In this document: in pieces, positions 39,419 through 48,003 of the stretch
Position numbering within the stretch: the first letter of the stretch is position 1
How the letters are laid out: the number at the start of each line of letters is the position of its first letter
DNA from: Flavobacterium faecale
Lineage (GTDB): Bacteria; Bacteroidota; Bacteroidia; Flavobacteriales; Flavobacteriaceae
NCBI RefSeq assembly: GCF_003076455.1
Contig: NZ_CP020918.1
Span: forward strand, 3,570,001 to 3,634,000
Direction of reading: 5' to 3'
Length of the DNA stretch: 64,000 bases
Position numbers and translations under genes: made by a program
Notes under the pieces: generated by a model
Databases searched by the model: none
Seen by the model: only the letters and a program-made list of their open reading frames with translations
Told to the model about the DNA's origin: nothing

Positions 39419-42028
39419 ATGAAAACATTATTAATTAGCCTAACTGTAACTTTTGCATTACTCCCTTTTTGGGCACAAAGCCAAGAGAATTATCCTTCGA
39501 TAAAAGCAAAAAATCCTATCAATTTTAGTGATTTAAAAAAGAAAAATATCGTCTCAGATACCGATATCATTTGGCAACAATTTGGTCCTGGAATGAGCGG
39601 AAATAATAAATCGGCGATGTGGCATCCTACCGATTCCAACGTGCTCTATATTTCGCCGAATATGGGCAATACTTATAGAACAACCAACAAAGGTTTTACC
39701 TATGAAACCATTTTGGACGAAGATGGTCCTGGAATAAAATCGGGAGAAAGAGGTCCTCAAGAACTAGGAAGTATCGATTTTTCACGTCAGAATCCTAATT
39801 TTGGTTTTTGTACCGATTTAAAAAATAATGGTATCTTCTACACCAATGACAAAGGAAAGTCATGGCGAAAACAACAAACAACGGTTGATACCTTCGCAAA
39901 AGCGTTTTTGGCTTGCGTTGCCGTGGATCCAAAAAACGAAAATATTTGGTATCTGGGTGCAGGACAATTACGAAACACGGGTCGCATATTATTTAGCCAA
40001 GAAAATCCTCGAGGCAACCTAATTGACAAAAACAGTCTAGCAAAAATCTGGAAAAGTACCAACAAAGGGAAAAGTTGGGATTTAATCACCAATGGTCTTC
40101 AGCCAAATACAGAGGTAGAAACAGTGGCAGTAGACCCAAAAAACTCCAATATCCTCTATGCAACAACCAGCAGCGGCTTTTATAAAAGTAGCGATGCCGG
40201 TAAAAACTGGGAACTTAAATCAAAAGAAATTGATAATGCCGTTTTGCGAAGTGTCAGCTCACAATACGACCCAAAAACAGACAAACTCACGATGTATGTA
40301 CTTAGCAATCGCGTTTGGAAAGCCGATGGAAATACCGTTACTGACCAATCTGGCGGAATTTTTAAGAGTACAGATCGTGGCGAAAGCTGGACCAACGTTG
40401 ATGGTAACCTTGCATTGGACTTAAAGCAATTCAAAAACAACAAATCGGTACTTCAAACCTACTACAATGCGGTGGCGTATTTCTTTGGTATTTCTATAGA
40501 AAAAGCTAAAAAATCATATCCAGAAATGCCCTCAAAAATTACGCATAATTTCTGCCAAATTCAGGTAGACCCAAATGATGCCAACAATGTTTATTTGGTA
40601 AATATGTTTTCGAATATGGCTCGAAATAATTTTATGCCCGGCTGTATGTGGAGGTCCAAAGATGGAGGGAAAAATTGGTATGTTACTTTTCGAAATGGAA
40701 AAAATTGGAGTTCAGGTCCAGACGTAAAATACTGGGCAGACCGTGGGAATCCTACTGGTAGTAATGTTAAATTAAAGTACCTGCACCAATGGGAAAACCG
40801 AGATGATTATGACCGTAAATCGACCAATTTCGGAATTTTCAATGCCGATGGAACAGTCTTGCACGCACAAATGGCAAAAATATCTTTGATGTCCTACGAC
40901 AAAGGAGATACTTGGGTAGATATTGACGATGTGCAAACGACTGCAGGTACCGAGAGTTATATAGGAGCAGGAAACAGCAACTTACCCGGACATGGCTTTT
41001 ACCAAAGCTACTTAACGCCAAACAAAGTGTATTGTTCTGCGGGCGAAAACAGTTTGTGGATTACTAATAATGAAACAAGTCCAGAACGTCCAGGTGCTCA
41101 AGCAGCGACTTGCAAACGATTACTAGACGATGAAATATCGGTGAGTTGTTATGCCATTCACCCTAAAGACCCCAAAATTCACTTTGCTTTGTTTTTTAGA
41201 CAAAAAGGCCGTGGCGAGTTGTACCGCTCTACTGATAGTGGCGAAACTTGGGTAAAACATGGAACACCTATTCCTGCTTGGGAAGTAAAAGCGCATTCTG
41301 GCGACCAATCGGTACATCAATTGAGTTTGATAATTGATCCAAACAATCCAGACACTATGTACTTTTGCGTACCCAAAGCAGCCAAAAACATGGAATATGT
41401 GGGCGATAGCGAAACAGGTTTTGGAATCCATAAATCAATTGATGGCGGAAAAACATGGACAGAACCAAACGCTGGTTTGCCTGCTTCACTAGACACGACA
41501 ACGATTAAATTTGACCCAAGCAACCCGAACACCTTATTCACTTGTATACAAAATGACAAAGGCGGACTTTATTTTTCGACCAATAACGGAGCCAATTGGT
41601 CTGTTGTTCCTTCCACTATCGAAATTGCGGGCAAATTTGGAATTAACGATATTCATTTTGCCAAAGACGGAAAAGTGTACATCACATCTGGATATAAAAA
41701 TGCAAATGAAAACGATGGCGGTCTTTGGGTAAGCAGTGACCAAATGAAATCTTGGAGAAAAATATTTGATTATCCTTGGGTTAATCGTGTCGAAGTAGCA
41801 CCTTATAATCCAAATATTATATTAATTAATACCCTTGCTAACGCAAAAGTAAATTTAATCAATCCAGGAGCTTTTCTATCCAAAGATGGAGGGAAAACGT
41901 GGAGTAAAATCAACAAAGGCAATGGACAATCCGACCGTATCAATGATATTGCCATTGACTATTTCACCCCAAACAAATACTATCTTTCTACTTATGGAAG
42001 TGGTTTTTATGTAGCGAAAGAGAAATAA
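39419..42028 (+). CDS. Secreted Asp-box (BNR) beta-propeller protein
   Basis: The 869-residue protein has a signal peptide ending SQS-Q or nearby. At least eight Asp-box motifs of the S-x-D-x-G-x-x-W type are visible: TNDKGKSW, STNKGKSWDL, SSDAGKNWEL, STDRGESWTN, SKDGGKNWYV, STDSGETWVK, SIDGGKTWTE, STNNGANWSV, SKDGGKTWSK. These mark a large beta-propeller as in sialidases, GH74 xyloglucanases and VPS10 domains. No characteristic catalytic set was recognised. It could be a hydrolase on, or a binding protein for, the same polysaccharide. It starts the plus-strand segment divergent from the hybrid kinase. Confidence 0.75.
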   Translation: MKTLLISLTVTFALLPFWAQSQENYPSIKAKNPINFSDLKKKNIVSDTDIIWQQFGPGMSGNNKSAMWHPTDSNVLYISPNMGNTYRTTNKGFTYETILDEDGPGIKSGERGPQELGSIDFSRQNPNFGFCTDLKNNGIFYTNDKGKSWRKQQTTVDTFAKAFLACVAVDPKNENIWYLGAGQLRNTGRILFSQENPRGNLIDKNSLAKIWKSTNKGKSWDLITNGLQPNTEVETVAVDPKNSNILYATTSSGFYKSSDAGKNWELKSKEIDNAVLRSVSSQYDPKTDKLTMYVLSNRVWKADGNTVTDQSGGIFKSTDRGESWTNVDGNLALDLKQFKNNKSVLQTYYNAVAYFFGISIEKAKKSYPEMPSKITHNFCQIQVDPNDANNVYLVNMFSNMARNNFMPGCMWRSKDGGKNWYVTFRNGKNWSSGPDVKYWADRGNPTGSNVKLKYLHQWENRDDYDRKSTNFGIFNADGTVLHAQMAKISLMSYDKGDTWVDIDDVQTTAGTESYIGAGNSNLPGHGFYQSYLTPNKVYCSAGENSLWITNNETSPERPGAQAATCKRLLDDEISVSCYAIHPKDPKIHFALFFRQKGRGELYRSTDSGETWVKHGTPIPAWEVKAHSGDQSVHQLSLIIDPNNPDTMYFCVPKAAKNMEYVGDSETGFGIHKSIDGGKTWTEPNAGLPASLDTTTIKFDPSNPNTLFTCIQNDKGGLYFSTNNGANWSVVPSTIEIAGKFGINDIHFAKDGKVYITSGYKNANENDGGLWVSSDQMKSWRKIFDYPWVNRVEVAPYNPNIILINTLANAKVNLINPGAFLSKDGGKTWSKINKGNGQSDRINDIAIDYFTPNKYYLSTYGSGFYVAKEK

Positions 42029-42169
42029 TTACACACCAAAAAAATCATTCAAAAAAGCACAGAAGATAAAATTGACTGTACTTTTTATTTTAACGAAAAA
42101 AGCATAATTGAGACAAAAGAAACAATAAACTTATTTACAAAATCATAAATCTAAAAACAATTACGTAAT

Positions 42170-42180
42170 TTGTAGCCGTT
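42170..42180 (+). promoter_or_regulatory. Half-site resembling the 6203-6223 operator
   Basis: TTGTAGCCGTT lies 41 bases before the GH2 ATG and matches 10 of 11 positions of TTGTAACCGTT at 6212-6222. Suggestive of shared control only. Confidence 0.22.
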
Positions 42181-42221
42181 TTACATACAATATTAATTAC
42201 ATCAAAAAATAGAACCAAAAA

Positions 42222-44249
42222 ATGAAACTAAAAATCGCAATAACAACAGGACTTATCAGCTTGGCAATGCAAGCGCAAGTTCCTTTTGTAAAAGAACGCA
42301 ACCACATCAACCTAACCGATTGGATTTATGCCAAAGGAATCAATTTCAACGCACAAAAAAACAGTTTTGACATACAAAATTGGCAAGCCGTAAAAGTACC
42401 ACACACCTACTCCATGGATGCCATCAATGCAATTGGGTATTACCGTGGCGAATCTTGGTACCGCACTCCTGTAACCATTCCGCAATCAATGGATGGGCAG
42501 CGTATTTTCATTCGATTTGAAGGCGTAGGACAACAAGCAGAATTGTATTTTAACGAAAAGAAAATTGGCGAACACAAAGGTGGTTACAGCGCTTTTTGTT
42601 ATGAAATTACAGATCTTGCTCAAGCAAACAAACCCAATTTATTGGCGGTAAAAGTAACCAACGAACCCGATTTTAAAGTCATTCCAACCGTAGATAAATT
42701 ATTCAATCTCTATGGCGGAATTTACCGTCCCGTACAAGTATTCTCTACCCCGAAAACAAATATAGACCCCAATTATTACGCCTCTTCGGGAGTTTTTGTC
42801 GAACTCAAAGAACTTCAAAAAGATTTGGCTACTATTCAAATTCGTACCCATTTATCCACATCCACACCAGGTCAAAATAGTACCATCAACTACACTATTT
42901 TGGATGCCAAAAACAAGGTAGTCGCGCAAGAAAAACGCACTATTTCTAGTTTCAAAAAAGATACTATACTTAGCGAAAACTTTCAAATCAAAAAGCCTAT
43001 TTTATGGAATGGACGACAAAATCCACACCGCTACCATGCCGAAATTAGTGTAACCTCTAATAATGAGACCGATAAAATAAATCAATCTTTCGGAATCAAA
43101 ACCGTGTCCGCAAACGCCGATACTGGCTTTCACTTAAACAACGAACCGTATCGTTTATATGGCGTGGCAATGCACCAAGAATGGGAACAAAATGGCCCTG
43201 CACTTTCAGACCAACAACACCAGCAAGACATGGACTTGGTAGACGAAATTGGCGCAACGGGTTTACGTTTATCGCACTACCAGCACTCTGACCTTACCTA
43301 CGAATTGGCCGATGAAAAAGGAATTTTGGTCTGGACCGAAATTCCGTTTGTACACGATTACAGCAGCCGTGAAGATGGAAACGCCAAGCAACAGTTAACC
43401 GAATTAATTCTCCAAAACTACAACCATCCCAGCATTTTTACTTGGGGATTGTGGAACGAGGTTCGTGCTCACAAAAGCAAAAACGAGCCTTGTGTGTTAC
43501 TTGTTGAAGACCTCAAAAAGTTGGCTCATAAATTGGACCCAAACCGCTTAACAGCTTCTGCCAGTGACCGCGGAATCACCGGAAACATGGAAAACATCAC
43601 CGACCTACAGGCTTGGAACAAGTATTTTGGTTGGTACGGTGGCAAGTATGGCGATTTTGCAAAATGGCTCGACGAAGCGCATACCCAAAACCCAACCATT
43701 CCCCTAGGTATAAGTGAATATGGATCTGGAGCCAACATCAAAGATCAGGATGAAACCATAAACAACAAACCATTCGGAATCCATTTTCCTGAAATAGACC
43801 AAACCCACGGTCACGAAATCACTTGGGAAATCATCAAAGACCGCCCTTTTGTTTGGGGATCCTTTGTCTGGAATATGTTCGACTTTTCGGTAGCGGGTTG
43901 GAACCGTGGCGGCGTTGCCAATCGCAATCACAAAGGCCTAATCACCTATGACCGCAGCACAAAAAAGGATGCCTTTTATTTCTACAAAACCAATTGGAAC
44001 AGCGAACCGCAGCTCTACATTGCCGAACGCAGAAATACCAACGACCATAGCAATCCTACAACCGTAAAAATCTACACCAATCAACCAGCAGCGACGCTTT
44101 ACCTAAACGGTAAAAAAATCGAAACACAAAAACTGATATCCGATATTCGAATCATCGAATTCAAAAACATAGAACACCAAAAAGGAAATAACAAAATAGA
44201 AGTCAAAGCCGGAAAATTATCCGACGAAATCAACTGGATTTCACCTTAA
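42222..44249 (+). CDS. GH2 beta-galactosidase-type enzyme
   Basis: This 675-residue secreted enzyme (signal peptide ending AQA-Q) has the GH2 order: sugar-binding jelly roll (about 30-175), immunoglobulin-like domain (180-295) and TIM barrel (300-610). The acid/base is E413 in GLWNEV and the nucleophile E499 in GISEYGSG. The RLSHYQHSDLTYELADEKGI and WTEIPF segments are standard. It probably removes terminal beta-galactose. The C-terminal 60 residues form a short beta-domain. Codon content is slightly more GC-rich than in neighbouring genes. It is the last polysaccharide gene before the accessory island. Confidence 0.9.
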   Translation: MKLKIAITTGLISLAMQAQVPFVKERNHINLTDWIYAKGINFNAQKNSFDIQNWQAVKVPHTYSMDAINAIGYYRGESWYRTPVTIPQSMDGQRIFIRFEGVGQQAELYFNEKKIGEHKGGYSAFCYEITDLAQANKPNLLAVKVTNEPDFKVIPTVDKLFNLYGGIYRPVQVFSTPKTNIDPNYYASSGVFVELKELQKDLATIQIRTHLSTSTPGQNSTINYTILDAKNKVVAQEKRTISSFKKDTILSENFQIKKPILWNGRQNPHRYHAEISVTSNNETDKINQSFGIKTVSANADTGFHLNNEPYRLYGVAMHQEWEQNGPALSDQQHQQDMDLVDEIGATGLRLSHYQHSDLTYELADEKGILVWTEIPFVHDYSSREDGNAKQQLTELILQNYNHPSIFTWGLWNEVRAHKSKNEPCVLLVEDLKKLAHKLDPNRLTASASDRGITGNMENITDLQAWNKYFGWYGGKYGDFAKWLDEAHTQNPTIPLGISEYGSGANIKDQDETINNKPFGIHFPEIDQTHGHEITWEIIKDRPFVWGSFVWNMFDFSVAGWNRGGVANRNHKGLITYDRSTKKDAFYFYKTNWNSEPQLYIAERRNTNDHSNPTTVKIYTNQPAATLYLNGKKIETQKLISDIRIIEFKNIEHQKGNNKIEVKAGKLSDEINWISP

Positions 44250-44368
44250 TTAGTAGGAGCAGAAGAATTTGTTTTCATAATGACGTCTGCTCCCGCTATT
44301 CGTTACAATCTCTTGTATTTGCTATCGCCATACAAGAGGATTTTCACTGCTATCGGGGCTAGTTATGA
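44250..44368. other. Non-coding stretch with hairpin
   Basis: No gene is seen. TCTTGTAT at 44311-44318 and ATACAAGA at 44330-44337 make a perfect 8-bp hairpin around GCTATCGCC. From memory, similar text recurs downstream of genes in other flavobacterial genomes, but I cannot verify that here. It joins directly to repeat A. Confidence 0.5.
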
Positions 44369-44537
44369 CGTTTTTGTTTTCATAATTGCGATTTGCAAAT
44401 TTGACTTACTAATAGAAAATAATTTTAATATTTTATAAGTTAAATTTTATACATTTGAAAATAAATTATAAGTGACCTTTTTCAGACTTATAAAACCAAT
44501 TTTGGTTATTGAAGTCTGATTTTGTCAACCCTATATA
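44369..44537 (+). repeat. Promoter-bearing direct repeat, copy A
   Basis: This 169-bp segment is clearly similar to 47648-47817, with long shared runs such as ATTTTATAAGTTAAATTTTA. Both copies carry TAnnTTTG (TACATTTG at 44450-44457 here), an inverted repeat built on TCTGA/TCAGA, and end in CTATATA just before a small gene. It looks like a mobile or copied upstream region. Copy A precedes the small membrane gene at 44569. Confidence 0.8.
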
Positions 44538-44568
44538 CTAGTTATGCCAAATTATATAAAAAAAGAAT

Positions 44569-44760
44569 ATGGATACAATAATTAATTATTTAATAGAAGA
44601 AAAAGAATGGATCTTTTCTGGTATAGGTGTTTTTATTTTGGGTTTTTTCTTTTACAGAAAAACGGCAAACACTTCTGTTAATCAAAAACAGAAAATTAGT
44701 GATAATTCGACTGGTATACAGGCGAATGGAGATGTGAATATCAATACCAAAAAGGATTAG
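44569..44760 (+). CDS. Small single-pass membrane protein
   Basis: The 63-residue product has one TM helix (about 14-30, WIFSGIGVFILGFFFYR) and a short tail with the motif DNSTGIQANGDVNI. The following protein begins with a similar motif, GSTAIQAGGNVSI, 4 bp downstream, so the two are likely co-expressed and may interact. Unknown function; coding is supported by the TM and the shared motif. Confidence 0.6.
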   Translation: MDTIINYLIEEKEWIFSGIGVFILGFFFYRKTANTSVNQKQKISDNSTGIQANGDVNINTKKD

Positions 44761-44764
44761 AGTT

Positions 44765-45613
44765 ATGTTTGAAAAACAAAAACTGGAAGCGAAAGAAGGT
44801 AGCACAGCCATACAAGCGGGAGGAAATGTAAGTATCGGAATTTCTTATAAAGATGTTAAGGAAATCGTTTATGATTTATTCAAGCAAAATTTTCCTGAAT
44901 TATTAAAAGAAGCTCAAAATCAAGCTCAAGGAAATTTTGAAGAATATGATAAACGACTAGATGAAGCAATAAAGAGACGTATAGAAGAAATTGATTTCAA
45001 TAAGTTTAAAGAGCCAAATACACAATATTTATTAAACAGTTCCATAAATCATGCAGCAAGAAAAGGAAAAACAATTGATTTAGGGTTATTATCAGAAACT
45101 TTGGTTGCATCACTGGGGAAAGACAATACTGAAATATTAAATATTGTTTCAGAACAAGCATTGGAAACAATACCAAAATTAACTTCTGTTCAAATTAAGA
45201 TATTAACTCTTGTACATTATCTAATACACAGCGGTTTTGGAGGAATACCAAATATATCTTTTGCTGAAAAGAATAATGCAGTTGTTCACAGTATGGTACA
45301 AGAAATTCCAGAGAATTTGTTTTCTCATTTAAATTACATGAGTTCACTCGGTGTATTATCCCTTAACCAATTTCAAGGGATAAATCCTTATGATTCAATA
45401 AAAGAACAATATCAAACTTTATACAAAGACATTAATGCTGATCAAGTTAAAAGTGATATTGAAGAGAACTCACCTTCATTAGCAAAGTTGGCGCAGATTT
45501 ATGAGGAAAAGCAACTACGAATTGTAAATCTAACACCAGTTGGGATGCTGATTGCTTTAATAAATATGAGAAGAATATTTCCAGTAATTGATTATAAAAT
45601 ATGGATAAAATAA
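44765..45613 (+). CDS. Orphan cytoplasmic protein with N-terminal IQAGG motif
   Basis: The 282-residue protein begins MFEKQKLEAKEGSTAIQAGG and continues with YKDVKEIVYDLFKQNFPELLKEA and a helical body, without TM or signal peptide. It resembles the group I know as LPO_1073/Vpar_1526-type proteins, from memory and unchecked; that group has no established function to my knowledge. It follows the small membrane protein closely. The pair makes a two-gene unit of a kind often found in accessory islands; a defence role is a guess. Confidence 0.6.
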   Translation: MFEKQKLEAKEGSTAIQAGGNVSIGISYKDVKEIVYDLFKQNFPELLKEAQNQAQGNFEEYDKRLDEAIKRRIEEIDFNKFKEPNTQYLLNSSINHAARKGKTIDLGLLSETLVASLGKDNTEILNIVSEQALETIPKLTSVQIKILTLVHYLIHSGFGGIPNISFAEKNNAVVHSMVQEIPENLFSHLNYMSSLGVLSLNQFQGINPYDSIKEQYQTLYKDINADQVKSDIEENSPSLAKLAQIYEEKQLRIVNLTPVGMLIALINMRRIFPVIDYKIWIK

Positions 45614-45746
45614 CTTGGCATAACCGCCATTTTGACCTAGCTGGAATTTAGTGGAATTAACGTTTCGTACCAAGTTTTCGTTATGCCGAGAATTAAGCGG
45701 TTTCGAACTTCTAGCCATCTTAAAGTGGCGAAACGTTACCAGTAAT
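45612..45746. repeat. Palindrome-rich spacer resembling an integron attC site
   Basis: GGCATAAC (45617-45624) and GTTATGCC (45680-45687) are perfect complements about 55 bases apart. A second pair, TTAACGTTTCG and CGAAACGTTA (about 45657-45667 and 45729-45738), overlaps them, and CGCCATTTTGA faces TCTTAAAGTGGCG imperfectly. GTTATGCC recurs at 44541-44548, upstream of the previous gene pair. The layout recalls cassette recombination sites, but the integron consensus is matched only partly and no integrase is present. Confidence 0.5.
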
Positions 45747-45764
45747 TTGAACAAAATCCTAAAA

Positions 45765-46565
45765 ATGAACAGAATAGAACGAGATAAGTATATTGCTTGG
45801 GTTGGTTATACAATTGGAGATATACAAATTTGGGGACAATATGAACGCTTATTTGATTTTATTTTTGAGGAGTATCCTAAAACGAAAAGAAGATTTGATG
45901 AAATTTCATTACCAACGTTATTCACTTTATCACACGCAATAGAATTAGGACTTAAAGAGAATATTAAATATTTCAAAAAGTATCACGAATCTAAACATTT
46001 ATCAAAATTTGAAAATTGGACTTTATTAACAAAAAGTCACGACTTAAAAAATTTAGCGGAGGAATTTAAATGTGGCTATAATAAACTGCATAAAATGGTC
46101 AATGCAGACAAAGAGAATAAAGAAGAATTCAATAAATACTTCAAATCATTCCAAGAATTAATTTCCTTGCTTGACCGAAACTCGGAAACATACCGATATT
46201 ATCTGAAAATCGACAATAAAGGAGATAGAATAAAAGAAAGTATTGAGCACACAAAGAGAATAGACTTTCTAGAAATTAAAGAACATTTTGACGAAGTAAA
46301 AACTCTTTTAATTGGAGCACCTAATTCAATAGGAATTTATACAGATTTTATTGATTTTCAAAAGGCAAAACCTGAATATAAAAAAGGTAAAGGGTATTTG
46401 TATTGTCAAAGACTTCATTATACAGAACATTTTTTGGATAATATAAAAGAAACCCTAAATAAACGTATGACTAAAATAAAAGATGACAGATGGTTTGATA
46501 GTAAAACAGGAGAAAACTTTGAAATAGAAATATACAATAATGACATTTATATAATTGCAGTCTGA
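45765..46565 (+). CDS. HEPN-like orphan protein
   Basis: The ATG at 45765 gives 266 residues; a longer frame from 45651 runs through the palindromic spacer and is unlikely. The segment LFTLSHAIELGLKENIKYF followed by LLTKSHDLKNLAEEF has the helical layout of HEPN domains, and RLHYTEH near residue 215 fits the R-x4-6-H motif of HEPN ribonucleases, although its position is C-terminal. It stands alone between palindromic spacers. A toxin or RNase role is possible but unproven. Confidence 0.5.
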   Translation: MNRIERDKYIAWVGYTIGDIQIWGQYERLFDFIFEEYPKTKRRFDEISLPTLFTLSHAIELGLKENIKYFKKYHESKHLSKFENWTLLTKSHDLKNLAEEFKCGYNKLHKMVNADKENKEEFNKYFKSFQELISLLDRNSETYRYYLKIDNKGDRIKESIEHTKRIDFLEIKEHFDEVKTLLIGAPNSIGIYTDFIDFQKAKPEYKKGKGYLYCQRLHYTEHFLDNIKETLNKRMTKIKDDRWFDSKTGENFEIEIYNNDIYIIAV

Positions 46566-46724
46566 AATAAAAACTGCTGGCAACATCGTCTATAATTAAT
46601 TACTTGGTCCTCGACTACATACGAAAATTACCGCGTTTTTTCTATTCGGTTTTTATTTACTAAATTTCGTGCTTAAGCACGCAACTAATCATACACAAAC
46701 AGGTAGGCAGTTCTTGCAAAAAAA
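46566..46724. other. Palindromic spacer between orphan genes
   Basis: No gene is seen. A perfect 14-bp palindrome, CGTGCTTAAGCACG, is at 46668-46681. The spacer starts with GCTGGCAACATCG shortly after the previous stop. Its sequence differs from the spacer at 45612, so the two may be different boundary types. Confidence 0.5.
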
Positions 46725-47354
46725 ATGATAAATATGAACGAAAATTCACAATTACCAAAAAGAACAATTTGGAATAACATAACAATTTTAGTTTCTGTTG
46801 GAGGATTAGTTTTGTCTGTAATTCTTGCGGAAGTAAATCGTAGAGCAAATATTGAATTAGAGAATAAAAAGCTAGAATCTGATTTGTTTATCAAAGCTAT
46901 TGACATCGGAAATAAAGGAAAATCCTTGAAAAATTTAACATTCTTGTTGAAATTGGGTATATTACCTAAAGAAAGACAAAATGCCATTCAAAAATTAACC
47001 GATTCAATTTATTCAGATAAAACTATTAAAGAAATTCCTTCTGATACAATAGGATTTTTTAATTTTCAATTCTATAATAACAAAAGAGATGTCTCATTAT
47101 CTGAAAAATATTTGCGTGGTGCAAAAATTAAAATAGAAAGTATTGATTCGATTCCTAATCCATTAAAAATAATTGCATATTCTGATTACCAAGGAAAGTT
47201 AGAAATTGCTTTTCCAAAATATTATTCAGCATCTTTTATAAAAGTAATAATTCAAAAAAAAGGGTTTATGTCACGAGAATTTAAAATGCAATTACCTGAT
47301 TTTGGAGAAATGAATGACACATATAAAGAAATAATAATGATTCCGAAAAAATAG
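46725..47354 (+). CDS. Membrane-anchored orphan protein with carboxypeptidase-regulatory-like domain
   Basis: The 209-residue product (ATG 46725, alternative 46734) has one TM helix (about 16-36) after a short basic N-terminus. The C-terminal 95 residues, with LRGAKIKIES, YSDYQGKLEIAFP and IIQKKGFMSREFKM, look like a carboxypeptidase-regulatory-like beta-sandwich. The middle is helical. I do not recognise the full protein. It is bounded by the palindromic spacer upstream and dispersed repeat R1 downstream. Confidence 0.55.
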   Translation: MINMNENSQLPKRTIWNNITILVSVGGLVLSVILAEVNRRANIELENKKLESDLFIKAIDIGNKGKSLKNLTFLLKLGILPKERQNAIQKLTDSIYSDKTIKEIPSDTIGFFNFQFYNNKRDVSLSEKYLRGAKIKIESIDSIPNPLKIIAYSDYQGKLEIAFPKYYSASFIKVIIQKKGFMSREFKMQLPDFGEMNDTYKEIIMIPKK

Positions 47355-47375
47355 CAACTACTACCCCGCTCCCCC

Positions 47376-47590
47376 GCTCTGCGAACTGTTCTAGAAATAA
47401 CAAAACCCTCTTAGAACCGCTGTGCAAATGTCTCCTGACTTTGCACACACAACAGTAGCAAGTCTTCAACTAGAAATAAGAAATTGTCCAAACCGTTCCT
47501 TGAGATTCTTCCAGAAGGACAAGATTGTGGAAATGCTTTGCGAAGCACGGTGTTTCTTTGAGTATCTCTGTGTTATAGCTCAATAAAGAA
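47376..47590. repeat. Dispersed repeat R1
   Basis: About 215 bp shared with 50969-51221 and 51222-51418, including GCAAATGTCTCCTGACTTTG and CCGTTCCTTGAGATTCTT. It is non-coding. With the copies at 50.9-51.4 kb it brackets the IS30, pentapeptide and nucleotidyltransferase genes. Confidence 0.85.
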
Positions 47591-47647
47591 GAAGAATCGC
47601 TGAGGCGCACAAAAAAGGATACTTGCTACGACCGCGGCTAATTACAG

Positions 47648-47817
47648 CGTTTTTGTTTTCATAATTATGATTTACAAAATTGACATATAAATACAAAATC
47701 ATTTTAATATTTTATAAGTTAAATTTTATATATTTGAAAATAAATAATGTCTGATATTTGTCAGACATATACAAGCAAAATAGGGTATCTTAAATCTGAT
47801 TTTGTTAGACCTATATA
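47648..47817 (+). repeat. Promoter-bearing direct repeat, copy B
   Basis: Partner of 44369-44537. It has TATATTTG at 47729-47736 as a -7 box and a hairpin ATGTCTGA...TCAGACAT. It is followed by an ATG at 47846 that is cut short by the IS30 element. The stretch 47355-48003 between genes therefore holds R1, this copy and the left IS30 end. Confidence 0.8.
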
Positions 47818-47904
47818 AAAGTTGCGTGGCATTTAAAAAAAGACAATGAGCAAAATGACTTAGATTCAAGTGATAAATGCAACACTCCTTATTTGTTTAA
47901 ATAA

Positions 47905-47956
47905 AGCCTACTGATAAGTCTTGAAGATCTAGATCTTCAAGACTTATCAGTAGGCT
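47905..47956. repeat. Perfect 52-bp palindrome inside the IS30 element
   Basis: AGCCTACTGATAAGTC... at 47905-47930 is followed without spacer by its exact complement at 47931-47956, centred on AGATCT/AGATCT. It lies 47 bases upstream of the transposase ATG. As RNA it would form a 26-bp stem, perhaps shielding the transposase from outside transcription. Confidence 0.92.
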
Positions 47957-48003
47957 ACGAAAAAAATTTCTCTTATTTTTGGGTTACTAAGCACAAAAAA
48001 AAG

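Noticed and set aside
47905..47956. IS30 circle junction or abutted inverted repeats
   Set aside because: The palindrome arms do not match the element's terminal inverted repeats at 47863 and 48988.
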